From positions 1,268 to 65,267 of the forward strand of contig PLMN01000021.1 in NCBI GenBank assembly GCA_003141555.1: 64,000 nt of DNA, given 5' to 3'. The notes under the pieces were generated by a model, which did no database searches, had not been told where the DNA came from, and was given only the letters and a program-made list of their open reading frames with translations. A program made the translations under genes and the position numbers. The DNA is from Candidatus Aminicenantota bacterium (GTDB lineage Bacteria > Acidobacteriota > Aminicenantia > Aminicenantales > UBA4085). Positions 47,274 through 56,357 of the stretch are shown one piece after another; within the stretch, counting starts at the first letter, position 1; each line of letters opens with the position of its first letter.

Positions 47274-48806
47274 TTACGCGCGATAGGCCAGCGCCGCGGC
47301 CGCGGCGAGCGAGCCCGTGAACAGTGCAGTGGGGACGCCCCCGAGAAAGAGCTCGGTCGCGGCGTAGATGCCGGCCATGAACAGCCCCGGGATGGGAGTC
47401 TCGACCAGAATCTTGCTCGGCAGACTTTCGGCCGCCTCGGCCGACCACGACCACCCGGCGATCGACCCGGCGGTCCGCCGTCCCCAATCCCGATATGTCA
47501 GCGGCGTCGCCGCCTCTAGGACTTCGACCGCGGCCGAGAGGCCGGGCAGGGCGGCTTCGGCCGTCCGGACGAGATTCCGAGCCAGGCGGGCCTTGACTTC
47601 GCGATAGCCTTCCTTCCGGGTCCTGTCCCCTGTCCGCCAATCCTCGAAAAGCCGAAACTCCGATCCGGCCCGAAGCACGACGACGGCCTTGCCCGGGGGC
47701 GCGACATCGGGCGCGTTTTCAGACCAGCGGCAGATCTCGATCTCCCGGCCGTCGAAATCCTCGGAATCCGAAGCGGGATCGTCCGCGGCCCCGGAGACCT
47801 TCTGAAAAAACAGGTGTTCGGCCCTCATCCTCGTCCAGTCGACGCGCGAGGCGTCCAGGCCGAGATAGACGCAGAGCTCGGATCCGGTGTAAGGCGTCCG
47901 GCGGACCGCCTCGAGATGGGCCGGCGGGACGTCGGCCGGATCGAGGAGATCAAGGAACGTCTTCTTGGAGTCGGCGTTGGCGATGACGACCGGCGCCCGG
48001 AATTCCTCGCCGTCCGCTGTCCGGATTCCCGCAGCGCGGCCGCCTTCGACCAGGATGTGCGCGGCGGGACGCCGGAGACGGATTTCTCCCCCGCCCTCCC
48101 CGACCGCGGCTGCGAGCCGGTCGCAGATCCCGTGGATGCCGATGGAGGGAAACCAGATGCCGATCTCGGACATCGAGGCCCACATGAAGGCCAAGTTCAG
48201 GAGCGACATCCGGGGCGGGTCGGTCCCCATCGAGCCAAGAAGATTCCGGAGATCGGCGTCCCGGATCAGCGGCTCGAGAAGCTCCCGGGACGAAGCGCGG
48301 CCGAGGTCACGGATCCGGGAGATGCGGGCCGCGAAGCCAGCGTCCCCTGCAGGACCAGCCGCCCCGCGGCCCGCGCGCAGGGCATAATCCGGATGCCGGC
48401 GGTCGATATCGCGAATAAGCACGAAGAGCGCCGCGAGCTCGTCAAAAAACCGATCGAGGCCCTCTCCTTCGAGGGGGAACGCCCGGCGGAGATCCTCCTT
48501 GAGAACGGCCGGGGGACGGGAGTAGACGATGTCGAGCCGCGGCGTCAGGAGCTGAAAATGGTTCCGCCGGAACGAAAGCCGGCCTCCGGCGCCGGCGCCG
48601 TCGAGCAGGGCCTCGACCCGGTCCGGGTAGCTGAACGAGAGCGGCCCCATCGGAAAGGCGAAGCCCCGACGGCGGAAGATATAGCTCGTGCCGCCGATGT
48701 GGGCGTTGGCTTCGAGGATGAGGACGCGGCGGCCGGCCCGAGCCAGCCTGGCCCCGGCCATGAGGCCGCCCATTCCCGCCCCGATTATGATGGCGTCAAA
48801 GGACAT
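47274..48806 (-). CDS. CrtI/carotenoid isomerase-like FAD oxidoreductase
   Basis: The 510-residue protein has the dinucleotide-binding start DAIIIGAGMGGLMAGARLARAG and LILEANAHIGGTSYIFRR (about 4-47), typical of phytoene desaturases and retinol saturases. Mid-protein WFPSIGIHGICDRLA and the C-terminal ETPIPGLFMAGIYAATELFLGGVPTA (about 465-490) match the family's FAD-closing motif. No other carotenoid genes are near. A role in isoprenoid or lipid redox chemistry is likely; the substrate is open. No ribosome site is apparent before ATG 48806. Confidence 0.88.
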   Translation of the reverse strand: MSFDAIIIGAGMGGLMAGARLARAGRRVLILEANAHIGGTSYIFRRRGFAFPMGPLSFSYPDRVEALLDGAGAGGRLSFRRNHFQLLTPRLDIVYSRPPAVLKEDLRRAFPLEGEGLDRFFDELAALFVLIRDIDRRHPDYALRAGRGAAGPAGDAGFAARISRIRDLGRASSRELLEPLIRDADLRNLLGSMGTDPPRMSLLNLAFMWASMSEIGIWFPSIGIHGICDRLAAAVGEGGGEIRLRRPAAHILVEGGRAAGIRTADGEEFRAPVVIANADSKKTFLDLLDPADVPPAHLEAVRRTPYTGSELCVYLGLDASRVDWTRMRAEHLFFQKVSGAADDPASDSEDFDGREIEICRWSENAPDVAPPGKAVVVLRAGSEFRLFEDWRTGDRTRKEGYREVKARLARNLVRTAEAALPGLSAAVEVLEAATPLTYRDWGRRTAGSIAGWSWSAEAAESLPSKILVETPIPGLFMAGIYAATELFLGGVPTALFTGSLAAAAALAYRA

Positions 48807-48882
48807 GCTGAATTAATAGCACGCTTTGGGGAGGAGGGCAAATGTGCCTGCGGCGGGCATATATCACCCTGCCCCGCGCCGG

Positions 48883-50238
48883 CTAGGTCTTGATCGCCTC
48901 GACTTTCTTCACATACAGATCGGCGTCGAACTTGCGGCGGAGGCCGCGGTCGTTCATATAGCGCACGGCGCCGAAGACGGGCCGCGTCTGCCAGGGGCGG
49001 TCGTGCCGTCCGAAGCACCAGGCCACGCCCGTGAAGCCGTTCGGATCCCGCCCGTCGAGCTCGTACTTATTGTTCAGGAAGAGCGCGGTCCGGAAGGCGT
49101 CCTCGGGAGAGGCGCTCCACTCCAGGATCTTCTTGCCCCAGTACATCCTCATGTAGCCGTGCATCTTTCCGCTGCGGACCATCTCGAGCTGGGCGGCGTT
49201 CCAGTAGGGATCATGCGTCCGGCCGTGTTCGAGGTCGGCGCCGGCGTAAAGCGCGGGGCGATGATCGCCGGAGTGGGCCTCGAGCGTTTTACGGGCCCAG
49301 GCGGGGACGGCCTCTTCGTATTCGTCGTAGCGGCTCGTGTAATGGACGAAATTCAAGCTCAGCTCGCGCCGGACGACGAGCTCCTCGAGAAACACTTCTG
49401 TCCCCGGGCTCCCGGCTTCCGCAACCTTGAGGGCCACGAAGAGCGGCGAGATCTGCCCGAAGTGGAGGTAGGGACTCAGATGGGAAACGTAATCCAAGGC
49501 GGGGTTGTTGCGAAGGTCCCGGAAGTGATCGATCCTGTCCTTGAGGAACGTCTGAAGGCGCTTCCGGGCCTCGGAGGCCCCGCCGCGGAAGGCGCCCGTC
49601 TTCTTCACGTCCCGGGCGATCTCGAGCCCGCCCAGGATTCCGACCGCGTCCGCGAGGTCGAGCGATTCGATCCCGATCGAGAGCGAATCCTTGACCGGCC
49701 GGCGCTCCTTCAGCGGAAGGAGATATGCCTCGAGCCTCTTGCGGATCTTCGGCCGGAAGGTGGCGGCCGCATATTCCTGTTTGGGCGAAGCCTCCTCGAC
49801 GGGCACCACGGCGTCGGTCTCGACCTGGACCAGAGGACAGTCCATCCTGGCCGCGGCCGATACCCTCCAGGACTTCTGAATCCGGAGGTATCCCCGGTCG
49901 GTCACGGCAAGAGCCGCCCGCTCCGCCAGGGCCGCCGCGCCCTCGTCCGGCGCCGCGCGGCGGACGACGAACCTGATGCCTTTCCGCTCGAGGGCGGCCC
50001 TCACATCCGCCAGGCCCTCGAGCATGAAGGCGTATGCGCGCTCGTTGGCTTCCGGGAAGCCGTCGGCGAGGCCAAAGAAGACGATGACCGGGAGTCTGAG
50101 CTCGTTGGCCCGGCGGACGGCGTACTCCAAGGCGTGATTGCATTCCGCCCGTTGCGAAGCCTGCATCCAGTAAAGGACGTACTCGCCTTTCCGGACGTCC
50201 CTGGCATTCAGGCTCTTGATCCTCGTGGGCTGAATCAT
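48883..50238 (-). CDS. phr: class II CPD photolyase
   Basis: The 451-residue flavoprotein repairs cyclobutane pyrimidine dimers using blue light. Class II hallmarks are GEYVLYWMQASQRAECNHALEYA (about 18-40), FVVRRAAPDEG, LSPYLHFGQISPLFVALKV (about 250-268), EELVVRRELSLNFVHY and, near 362, MHGYMRMYWGKKILEW with NGFTGVAWCFGRHDRPW. GAGGAG precedes ATG 50238. A light-repair enzyme implies that the organism or its recent ancestors meet sunlight. Confidence 0.96.
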   Translation of the reverse strand: MIQPTRIKSLNARDVRKGEYVLYWMQASQRAECNHALEYAVRRANELRLPVIVFFGLADGFPEANERAYAFMLEGLADVRAALERKGIRFVVRRAAPDEGAAALAERAALAVTDRGYLRIQKSWRVSAAARMDCPLVQVETDAVVPVEEASPKQEYAAATFRPKIRKRLEAYLLPLKERRPVKDSLSIGIESLDLADAVGILGGLEIARDVKKTGAFRGGASEARKRLQTFLKDRIDHFRDLRNNPALDYVSHLSPYLHFGQISPLFVALKVAEAGSPGTEVFLEELVVRRELSLNFVHYTSRYDEYEEAVPAWARKTLEAHSGDHRPALYAGADLEHGRTHDPYWNAAQLEMVRSGKMHGYMRMYWGKKILEWSASPEDAFRTALFLNNKYELDGRDPNGFTGVAWCFGRHDRPWQTRPVFGAVRYMNDRGLRRKFDADLYVKKVEAIKT

Positions 50239-50276
50239 GGAATCTCCTCGGGCAGGCTTGCGCTGAGGCGGCCGCT

Positions 50277-50795
50277 TTAGTCTACAAGAATCCTCATGAT
50301 CTCCTCAAGCCGGCCCCGCGGGACGGGCAGAGGATAACGGCGGACCGCCCCCGCCCGGGCATCAAAGACGAGGACGCCGATTCCCGCCTTCAGCAACCCG
50401 CTGAACGCCATGTCCGCGTCCACGGCGGCCGGAAAGCGGATGTCGTTGGCCCGGCTGAAGCCTTGCCATTTCGTTCGGACGACCTCCGCCCGGCGCCGCG
50501 TCTCCTCGGGACCGGCGGATCCGCCGAAGACCAGGATCCCCCGGACGCGCTCTTCTTGGACCCGGGCGGGCACGGCCCGGCTGAATTCGAGAAGATGGTC
50601 GAGGCAGGCTCCGCAGAAGAAGCTGTCCATGTCCACGAGGACCCAGCACGAGCTCCGCTGTTCGGAGGCTGGAGGTTGGACTCCGACCTCGGCGCTCTCG
50701 CTTCGCGCCCGGGGCAAGGCGAATGCCGCCGCGAAAAGGACGGCGGCGAGCGCCAGGCTTCGGGCCGCGCCGTGGGCCGGACGAACGTCAGTCAT
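50277..50795 (-). CDS. secreted thioredoxin-fold protein with CGAC motif
   Basis: The 172-residue protein has a signal-like hydrophobic start (about 11-30) and then VLVDMDSFFCGACLDHLLEFS, with a CxxC pair (C61, C64) placed as in thioredoxin-fold proteins after a beta strand. VRGILVFGG and IRFPAAVDAD, with GIGVLVFDARAGAVRRYPLPVPRGRLEEIM at the end, fit a thioredoxin fold including the Gly/Pro-bearing late strand. Another Cys sits at 50. It is the last gene of the sigma-54 peptide operon and overlaps the propeller gene by 8 bases. Thiol-disulfide exchange on the neighbouring Cys peptides is an attractive inference. Confidence 0.6.
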   Translation of the reverse strand: MTDVRPAHGAARSLALAAVLFAAAFALPRARSESAEVGVQPPASEQRSSCWVLVDMDSFFCGACLDHLLEFSRAVPARVQEERVRGILVFGGSAGPEETRRRAEVVRTKWQGFSRANDIRFPAAVDADMAFSGLLKAGIGVLVFDARAGAVRRYPLPVPRGRLEEIMRILVD

Positions 50796-51744
50796 AAAGG
50801 ATCCGGTATTTTTTCAGGGTGAGGCCTTCGTCCGCCCGGGCATAGAGGTAGTTCCGGCCGTCGATATAAAGACAATGGCTCGGCTCGGGCAGGGTGAACG
50901 TGGTCAGCAGGGCCCCGTTCGCGTCCAGGACATAGACGTCCCGGCTCGGATTTTTCGAAAGCTTTCCGCCCAGGACGAAGACGTGCCCGAAGGCGTCCAC
51001 GGCCACGTCCTTGAAGCATGTTTCCTTCGGAAGGAGGAGGTTCTGGACGTTCGTCGTGGCGGCCGTCTTCTGCCCCAGAAACGATTTGCCCCACAAGGGC
51101 TGCCCGTCCCGGGTCCTCTTTTCGACCCTATCCCGGAAGAGGTAGGCGATGTAGAACTGCCCCTGCCGGTCAAGAGCGAAACTGGCCGAATCCATGAGAA
51201 GGCCCGTGTCCCGGGATTCGGCCAGCGGGAACTCCGAAAGCAACCGTCCCTGGCCGTCCATCACCAACAGCTTCGCCGGGGACGGCATTCCCACGACGGC
51301 CGCGGCCAGATTCCCGTCGGCAAGGGCCCGGAGGGCGAGGACGAGTGCCGGGCAGGGAATCTTCCGGATGAATCGGAGCTCGGAGTCGAACTCGTAGATG
51401 CCGAAGACGTTCTGGTCGGTTGCGTAGAGGCGCGACCCCGAACCGGCCAGGAGCCGGGGAGCCATGAACTCTCCCGGCCCCTGGCCCTTGCGCCCGGCCT
51501 TTTTGAGAAGTCGCCCGTCGGGGCCGAACTTCTTAAGCGAGAAATCAAGGGCATCCAGGACATAGATGTTCCCCGCGGCGTCCGCGGACACGCCCGTCCA
51601 CTGGAGAAGGGCCGCGTCCCGCAGCCCTCCGATGGCCAGGACTTCCTCGAGGCTGACTTTTCCAACGGGGCCGGCGCCGGCAAAGGCCGGGCCGAGGGCG
51701 GCGAGGGCGAGCAGCACGATGACGGTCGATCGGCGAATGTTCAT
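50788..51744 (-). CDS. secreted 6-bladed beta-propeller (NHL-like) protein
   Basis: The 318-residue protein has a signal peptide (about 1-24, LLALAALGPAFAGAG) and repeated blades: WTGVSADAAGNIYVLDALDFSLKKFGPDGRLLKK, LYATDQNVFGIYEFDSELRFIRKI, FALDRQGQFYIAYLFRDRVEKRTRDG and VAVDAFGHVFVLGGKL. The vxxDxxGniYvlD..n..v..f...G pattern is that of NHL/6-bladed propellers, common as exported proteins next to short leader-bearing peptides in Bacteroidetes and Acidobacteria-like genomes. I start at ATG 51744; the 16 residues upstream lie in the gap. It follows the two CX6C peptide genes and precedes the thioredoxin-fold gene. Confidence 0.8.
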   Translation of the reverse strand: MNIRRSTVIVLLALAALGPAFAGAGPVGKVSLEEVLAIGGLRDAALLQWTGVSADAAGNIYVLDALDFSLKKFGPDGRLLKKAGRKGQGPGEFMAPRLLAGSGSRLYATDQNVFGIYEFDSELRFIRKIPCPALVLALRALADGNLAAAVVGMPSPAKLLVMDGQGRLLSEFPLAESRDTGLLMDSASFALDRQGQFYIAYLFRDRVEKRTRDGQPLWGKSFLGQKTAATTNVQNLLLPKETCFKDVAVDAFGHVFVLGGKLSKNPSRDVYVLDANGALLTTFTLPEPSHCLYIDGRNYLYARADEGLTLKKYRILYD

Positions 51745-51802
51745 GGTCACGCTCCTGCTGCGACAGACGCTCCGGCCGCGCTTTTTTCTCACGCCGCGGC
51801 CG

Positions 51803-52027
51803 TCAGCTCGCGGGATCGATGAATTTCTTGCAGAAGGCGAACCCGATGCCGCAATAGATCGTCCCGAGTCCCCCGAGCACCTGGTTGTAGAAATCGTCCA
51901 GGCAGCGAACGAGGGCCTCCTCGCAGACGTTGGCCCGGAGATCGAGGGCCCCGAGGCCCAGCCCGAGCCCCAGGAGAAGCAGCGCGATCACCGTGGCCTT
52001 TCCGAACCTGCTTTTCATGGCGCGCAT
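51803..52027 (-). CDS. secreted peptide with twin CX6C motif (copy 2)
   Basis: The 74-residue product has a hydrophobic signal (about 11-30, [20 protein letters not shown]) and a ~42-residue mature part with exactly four cysteines: C35-x6-C42 (VCEEALVRC) and C59-x6-C66 (YCGIGFAFC), then KKFIDPAS. GGAGG sits 5 bases before ATG 52027. The Cys layout and the G-[FW]-x-F-C-x-K end are shared with the gene just upstream, so the two are diverged paralogues. I know no named family with this pattern. It is too short for confident homology calls. Confidence 0.7.
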   Translation of the reverse strand: MRAMKSRFGKATVIALLLLGLGLGLGALDLRANVCEEALVRCLDDFYNQVLGGLGTIYCGIGFAFCKKFIDPAS

Positions 52028-52039
52028 CACGTCCTCCGC

Positions 52040-52297
52040 TCAACCCTGGACGTACTTCTGGCAGAAGTCCCAGCCGATGAGGCAGAAGCTCACATAATAG
52101 AAGAGCGTCGCGCCTGCGGTGAAGAAGCCGGAGACGATAGCTTCGCCCATGCACCGCGAGAAAGCGGACTTGCACGCGGCCGCTTCCCCGCTCGCTTCGA
52201 CGGGGAACGCCGCCCCGAGCGCGGCGCAGGCCAGGATCAGGACGAGGGCCCAGGCGCAGGCGCGCCCGGTCCTGGAAGTCTTGGAATACATTTTCAT
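52040..52297 (-). CDS. secreted peptide with twin CX6C motif (copy 1)
   Basis: The 85-residue product has a basic start and a hydrophobic signal (about 14-36, ending PVEASG) and a mature part with C42-x6-C49 (ACKSAFSRC) and C72-x6-C79 (FCLIGWDFC), then QKYVQG. GAAAGGAG lies 7 bases before ATG 52297. The gene is the first after the sigma-54 promoter and is 12 bases upstream of copy 2. The two CX6C pairs could lock a helical hairpin by two disulfides. Function unknown; signalling peptide, toxin or envelope component are all possible. Confidence 0.7.
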   Translation of the reverse strand: MKMYSKTSRTGRACAWALVLILACAALGAAFPVEASGEAAACKSAFSRCMGEAIVSGFFTAGATLFYYVSFCLIGWDFCQKYVQG

Positions 52298-52320
52298 TGG
52301 TCACTCCTTTCGGAGCTTCT

Positions 52321-52340
52321 TAAAGCAATTCCCGTGCCAA
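52321..52340 (-). promoter_or_regulatory. sigma-54 (RpoN) promoter of the CX6C peptide operon
   Basis: On the minus strand the 20 bases read TTGGCACGGGAATTGCTTTA. This matches the -24/-12 consensus TGGCACG-N4-TTGC at every key base, with GG and GC exactly 10 bases apart. Predicted transcription start is near 52312, 15 bases before the first peptide ATG, leaving room for its GAAAGGAG. Expression would need an AAA+ enhancer-binding activator, so the operon is probably switched on by a specific signal. Confidence 0.85.
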
Positions 52341-52475
52341 GAGGAGGCCGTCGGGCGGGGATCCTAACGGATTGAAAGCGAATGATTTGAAGTAAGAGGA
52401 CGGAAAGGCGGGCGGGGCGGAATCAACCCGCGTTGACGAAGGCTGAGGCGGGCCGTGAGGGGAAGTTGACGGTCC

Positions 52476-54149
52476 TCAGGCCTTGCCGGGCATCGGGATC
52501 TTGATCCCGCTTTTTTTGGCGAATCGAATCGCATCGCCGTAGCCCGCGTCCGCGTGCCGGGCTACGCCCAGGCCCGGATCCGCGGTCAGGACGCGTTCGA
52601 GCCGCCGGGCCGTCGCCTTCGTCCCGTCGGCCACGATGACCATGCCGGCGTGGATCGACAGGCCGATGCCCACGCCGCCCCCGTGGTGGACCGATACCCA
52701 GGACGCGCCGTTGGCCGCGCTCAGCAGGGCGTTCAGGATGGGCCAGTCCGCGATCGCGTCCGAGCCGTCCCGCATGCCTTCGGTCTCCCTGTTCGGCGAG
52801 GCGACGGAGCCCGTGTCGAGATGGTCGCGACCGATGACGATCGGAGCGCTGATTTTCCCCGTCTTGACCAGGTGGTTGATCACGGCCCCGAAGCGGGCCC
52901 GCTCGCCGTAGCCCAGCCAACAGATGCGCGCCGGCAGTCCCTGGAAGGCGATCCGGGCCCGGGCCTTGCGGATCCAGCGGGCGAGGGCCTCGTCCTCGGG
53001 AAATTCCTTGAGCACGGCCTCGTCGGTGGCGTAGATATCCTCCGGCCGGCCGGACAAGGCCACCCAACGGAAGGGGCCCTTGCCGAGGCAGAACAGCGGA
53101 CGGATATACTCGGGCACGAAGCCCGGAATCTCGAACGCGTCGGCCACGCCCGCCTTCTGGGCCTGGCCGCGGATGTTGTTGCCGTAGTCGAACGCCTTGG
53201 CGCCGCGCTTCTGGAGCTCGCGCATCGCCCGGACGTGCTCGGCCATGGAGGCGTAGCTGCGCCGGATGTAGTCGGCCGGATCGGCCGTCCGAAGGCGGAG
53301 GGCGTCTTCATAGGGCAGGCCGTGGGGCACGTAGCCGTTGAGCTCGTCATGGGCCGAGGTCTGGTCGGTCAGGATGTCCGGAGTGAACCCGCGCCGCACG
53401 ATCTCGGGCAGCACGTCGGCCGCGTTGCCCAGGAGGGCGATCGAGAGGGGCTCGCCCCTCCGGGCGGCCTCGCCGGCCAGCCGGAGCGCCTCGTCCAGGC
53501 TCTCGACGCAGATATCCACGTAGCGCGTTTCGAGCCGGCGGCGAATGCGGTCCCGATCGACTTCGACCACGATCGCCACGCCGTCGTTCATCGTCACGGC
53601 CAGGGGCTGGGCGCCGCCCATGCCGCCCAAGCCGGCCGTCAGCACGATCCGCCCCCGGAGGCTGCCGCCGAAATGCTTGCGGGCCACGGCCGACAGCGTC
53701 TCGTAGGTGCCCTGGAGGATGCCCTGGGTGCCGATATAGATCCAACTCCCGGCGGTCATCTGGCCGTACATCGTCAAGCCCAGCGCCTCCAGGCGCCGGA
53801 ATTCGTCCCAGGTCGCCCATTTCGGGACGATGTTGGCGTTGGCGATGAGGACGCGCGGCGCTTCGGGATGCGTCGGGAACACGGCCACCGGCTTCCCGGA
53901 CTGGACGACGAGGGTCTCATCGTTTTCGAGCGTTTTGAGGCTCGCCACGAGGGCTCGGTAGCAGTCCCAGTTCCGGGCCGCCTTCCCCGTTCCGCCGTAG
54001 ACGATGAGGTCCCGCGGCTTTTCGGCGACGGCGGGATCGAGATTGTTCATGAGCATCCGTAGCGCCCCCTCCTGGGACCAGCCTTTGGTGTGCAGCCGGG
54101 TTCCCCGGGGGGCCCGAACCGACGTTGGGATGGCGGGCTGAGCGACCAT
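52476..54149 (-). CDS. hutU: urocanate hydratase
   Basis: The 557-residue NAD-dependent enzyme converts urocanate to imidazolone propionate in histidine degradation. [23 protein letters not shown] (about 49-71), [42 protein letters not shown] (NAD site), [17 protein letters not shown] and the late Gly-rich [17 protein letters not shown] are textbook. GAGGAGG precedes the ATG at 54149. No hutH, hutI or hutG lie nearby, so it appears as a stand-alone gene here with its own promoter. Confidence 0.97.
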   Translation of the reverse strand: MVAQPAIPTSVRAPRGTRLHTKGWSQEGALRMLMNNLDPAVAEKPRDLIVYGGTGKAARNWDCYRALVASLKTLENDETLVVQSGKPVAVFPTHPEAPRVLIANANIVPKWATWDEFRRLEALGLTMYGQMTAGSWIYIGTQGILQGTYETLSAVARKHFGGSLRGRIVLTAGLGGMGGAQPLAVTMNDGVAIVVEVDRDRIRRRLETRYVDICVESLDEALRLAGEAARRGEPLSIALLGNAADVLPEIVRRGFTPDILTDQTSAHDELNGYVPHGLPYEDALRLRTADPADYIRRSYASMAEHVRAMRELQKRGAKAFDYGNNIRGQAQKAGVADAFEIPGFVPEYIRPLFCLGKGPFRWVALSGRPEDIYATDEAVLKEFPEDEALARWIRKARARIAFQGLPARICWLGYGERARFGAVINHLVKTGKISAPIVIGRDHLDTGSVASPNRETEGMRDGSDAIADWPILNALLSAANGASWVSVHHGGGVGIGLSIHAGMVIVADGTKATARRLERVLTADPGLGVARHADAGYGDAIRFAKKSGIKIPMPGKA

Positions 54150-54186
54150 GATGCCTCCTCGAATCTCGAGTCTTTGCTTCCGGCTG

Positions 54187-54216
54187 AATATAGCATATTT
54201 ACCGGAAAAAACTCAA
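54187..54216 (-). promoter_or_regulatory. sigma-70-like promoter of hutU
   Basis: On the minus strand TTGAGT and TATATT are separated by 18 bases; transcription would start about 30 bases before the hutU ATG. It is back-to-back with the promoter of the GGDEF gene. Confidence 0.5.
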
Positions 54217-54249
54217 AGGTAGCGGGCTCCTGGAATCGAGAAAAAACAG

Positions 54250-54279
54250 TTGACAAATGAAGAAAAATGGGGATATATA
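54250..54279 (+). promoter_or_regulatory. sigma-70-like promoter of the GGDEF-PilZ gene
   Basis: TTGACA and TATATA are separated by 18 bases in an AT-rich pocket. The start of transcription near 54287 lies after the first in-frame ATG (54267), so the protein must begin further downstream. Confidence 0.6.
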
Positions 54280-54323
54280 TAGGTTGGCTAAGGTTTGAGT
54301 TTTATATAAAGGGAAAAGGAGTC

Positions 54324-56333
54324 GTGGGAAAGGTCTTAATTTACAATTCCGAACCCGAAGAGCGTGAGTTTCTGTTCAAATACGCTCACAAGCTCGGGGA
54401 TGTCCTGACCTCATCGTCCTTCGAAAAGGCCCTTCCTCTCCTCGAATCCCAACCGATCGCCATCCTTCTCGTCGACGCCGAATCCGCCTCTCCGGACCGC
54501 CATCCCCTTTTCCTCAAGCCTCCCTGCCTCCTTCTCACCGGCCGCCGCGAAGATATCTTGATAGAGGCCGTGCGCCAATGGCCCGCCAGCCATTTCGTCG
54601 ACTATGTCCTCATCTCGGGCCGGCCCGCCGACAACGCCCGCAATCAGCGCGTCCTGGAGACCGCCGACGCCCATGTCCGAATCACGGAGGCCCTGGCCGA
54701 CCTGCGGAGCTCCAAGGAGTCCACCGAGCTGCGCCTGACCAAGGCCTCGGCCCAGATCAAGGAAATCGGAAACACGTTCTCCGAGAGCCTGGTCCGGGAG
54801 CTGGAGAAGCGCATCGCCCTCGAGAGGCGATATCTCAAGTTCCGGGAGCAAAAGTGGAAATTCGAGGACACGCTCCGCAAGCTCTACGAGGCCGACGACG
54901 TCAGCAACCTGCTGGACATCGTCGTAGAGATCAAGGACCTCATCGGAGCCGAGGGGATCTCGCTCTACATCCGGGACGAGAGCGACACCCTGGACAAGTA
55001 TCTCAAACCCCTCGTCTGGGACGACGCCTTCCTATCGCACGCCGATTTCGCCCGCCATGTGGCGCCCCTGTCCGCCTCGGACTTCGCGGCGTACGTCGGC
55101 CGGACCGGGCAGGAGATCTGCGTCGCCGATGCCCAACGCGACCCGCGCCTGTCGCGCCGCTATAGGGAGAACCTCCGCAGCCCCCTCCGGAGCATCATCG
55201 GAGCCCCGCTCCGGCAGGAGTCCAAGGTCATCGGGCTCATCGAAGCCATCAACAAGACGGGGTCCGAAGCCGCCCGGGCAACCGGCTTCACGGCGGAGGA
55301 TCAGCAAATCCTGCGCGGCCTTTCGGAGCACGTCTCGCTGGCCATGACCAAGCTCAACCTGATCCAGTACGACGCCTTGACCGGCTTGCTCCGGCCCGAC
55401 CCGTTCTTCGAAAAGGTCGCCCAAAAAATCCTCCTCCGGGCCAAGCGGCGCCAGGAAACGGGCGTCGCGGCCCTGGCCATGGGCGACGTCGACTGGTTCA
55501 AGGCCTACAACGACCGGAACGGCCACGAGGCTGGCAACCGCCTCCTGCGCGAGCTGGCCGGGGTTCTCAAGACATCGATCCGCGAGGATGACCTCCTGTG
55601 CCGCTATGGCGGCGAGGAATTCCTCTTCTATCTGTCGGGGGTCAAGACTCTCGAGGAAGCAACCCTTCTCACCGAACGCATCCGGAAGAATGTCGAGGAG
55701 CGGGTCTTCGAATTCGAGGAGTTCCAGCCGCGCCACGACCTGACCATGAGCTTCGGCGTGACGACATTCTCCCTGGACAAGATGGGGACGGGCGGCCTTG
55801 CGACCAGGGCCCAGCTCAAGAAGGCGGCCAACGAGGCGGACATGGCCCTCGCCGAGGCGAAGGGCAAGAAGCTGGCCGCGCTCAAGGGCAGCAGTGCGGA
55901 GATCGTCAAGAACAAGGTCTGCGCCTACGTCCGGGACAAGGCGGTGGTGGTTTCCGAGACTTCACTCCTCCGCGGGGCCGCCGAGAAACCCTTCCACGAG
56001 AAGCGCAAGTTCGATCGCTATCCCGTCACGACGCTGTGCATCTACCGGGAGGACGGGACGCACCGCGTGGCCAATACCATCGATCTCAGCTTCGGGGGAG
56101 CCAAGATATCCTCCAAGACGCTGTTCGCCCCGGCCCAGGGCCTCGACCTGTTCCTGATCCTCGGGAACAAGGCCAACGCCCTCTCGGGAATCGTGGTCTA
56201 CTGCCGGAAAGCCGCGGCCGCCGCGGATTACTATTTCACCGGCCTCAAATTCCGGAATCTCGCGGCGGGGGACATCGAGGCGCTGGAAACGTATTTCGCC
56301 TCGCTTGAGAAGCGGGGCGCGACCCTCTCCTGA
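54324..56333 (+). CDS. GAF-GGDEF diguanylate cyclase with C-terminal PilZ domain
   Basis: The ~669-residue protein has a receiver-like N-terminus (KVLIYNSEPEEREFLFKYA), a coiled segment (about 115-190), a GAF domain (about 195-345), a GGDEF domain (about 350-530) and PilZ (about 555-650). The catalytic loop is RYGGEEF near 428-434. The inhibitory RxxD (REDD) lies five residues before it. PilZ motifs RKFDR and DLSFGG are present, so it should both make and sense c-di-GMP. The start is uncertain: GTG 54324 fits the promoter and fold but its AAAAGGAG is very close; ATG 54267 would precede the predicted transcript. The receiver lacks a clear phospho-Asp. Confidence 0.9.
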   Translation: MGKVLIYNSEPEEREFLFKYAHKLGDVLTSSSFEKALPLLESQPIAILLVDAESASPDRHPLFLKPPCLLLTGRREDILIEAVRQWPASHFVDYVLISGRPADNARNQRVLETADAHVRITEALADLRSSKESTELRLTKASAQIKEIGNTFSESLVRELEKRIALERRYLKFREQKWKFEDTLRKLYEADDVSNLLDIVVEIKDLIGAEGISLYIRDESDTLDKYLKPLVWDDAFLSHADFARHVAPLSASDFAAYVGRTGQEICVADAQRDPRLSRRYRENLRSPLRSIIGAPLRQESKVIGLIEAINKTGSEAARATGFTAEDQQILRGLSEHVSLAMTKLNLIQYDALTGLLRPDPFFEKVAQKILLRAKRRQETGVAALAMGDVDWFKAYNDRNGHEAGNRLLRELAGVLKTSIREDDLLCRYGGEEFLFYLSGVKTLEEATLLTERIRKNVEERVFEFEEFQPRHDLTMSFGVTTFSLDKMGTGGLATRAQLKKAANEADMALAEAKGKKLAALKGSSAEIVKNKVCAYVRDKAVVVSETSLLRGAAEKPFHEKRKFDRYPVTTLCIYREDGTHRVANTIDLSFGGAKISSKTLFAPAQGLDLFLILGNKANALSGIVVYCRKAAAAADYYFTGLKFRNLAAGDIEALETYFASLEKRGATLS

Positions 56334-56357
56334 GGCGGCGGCGGAACGCCGCCCGTC

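Noticed and set aside
52554-54062. 502-codon + strand frame opposite hutU
   Set aside because: hutU on the other strand is unmistakable; this is its shadow.
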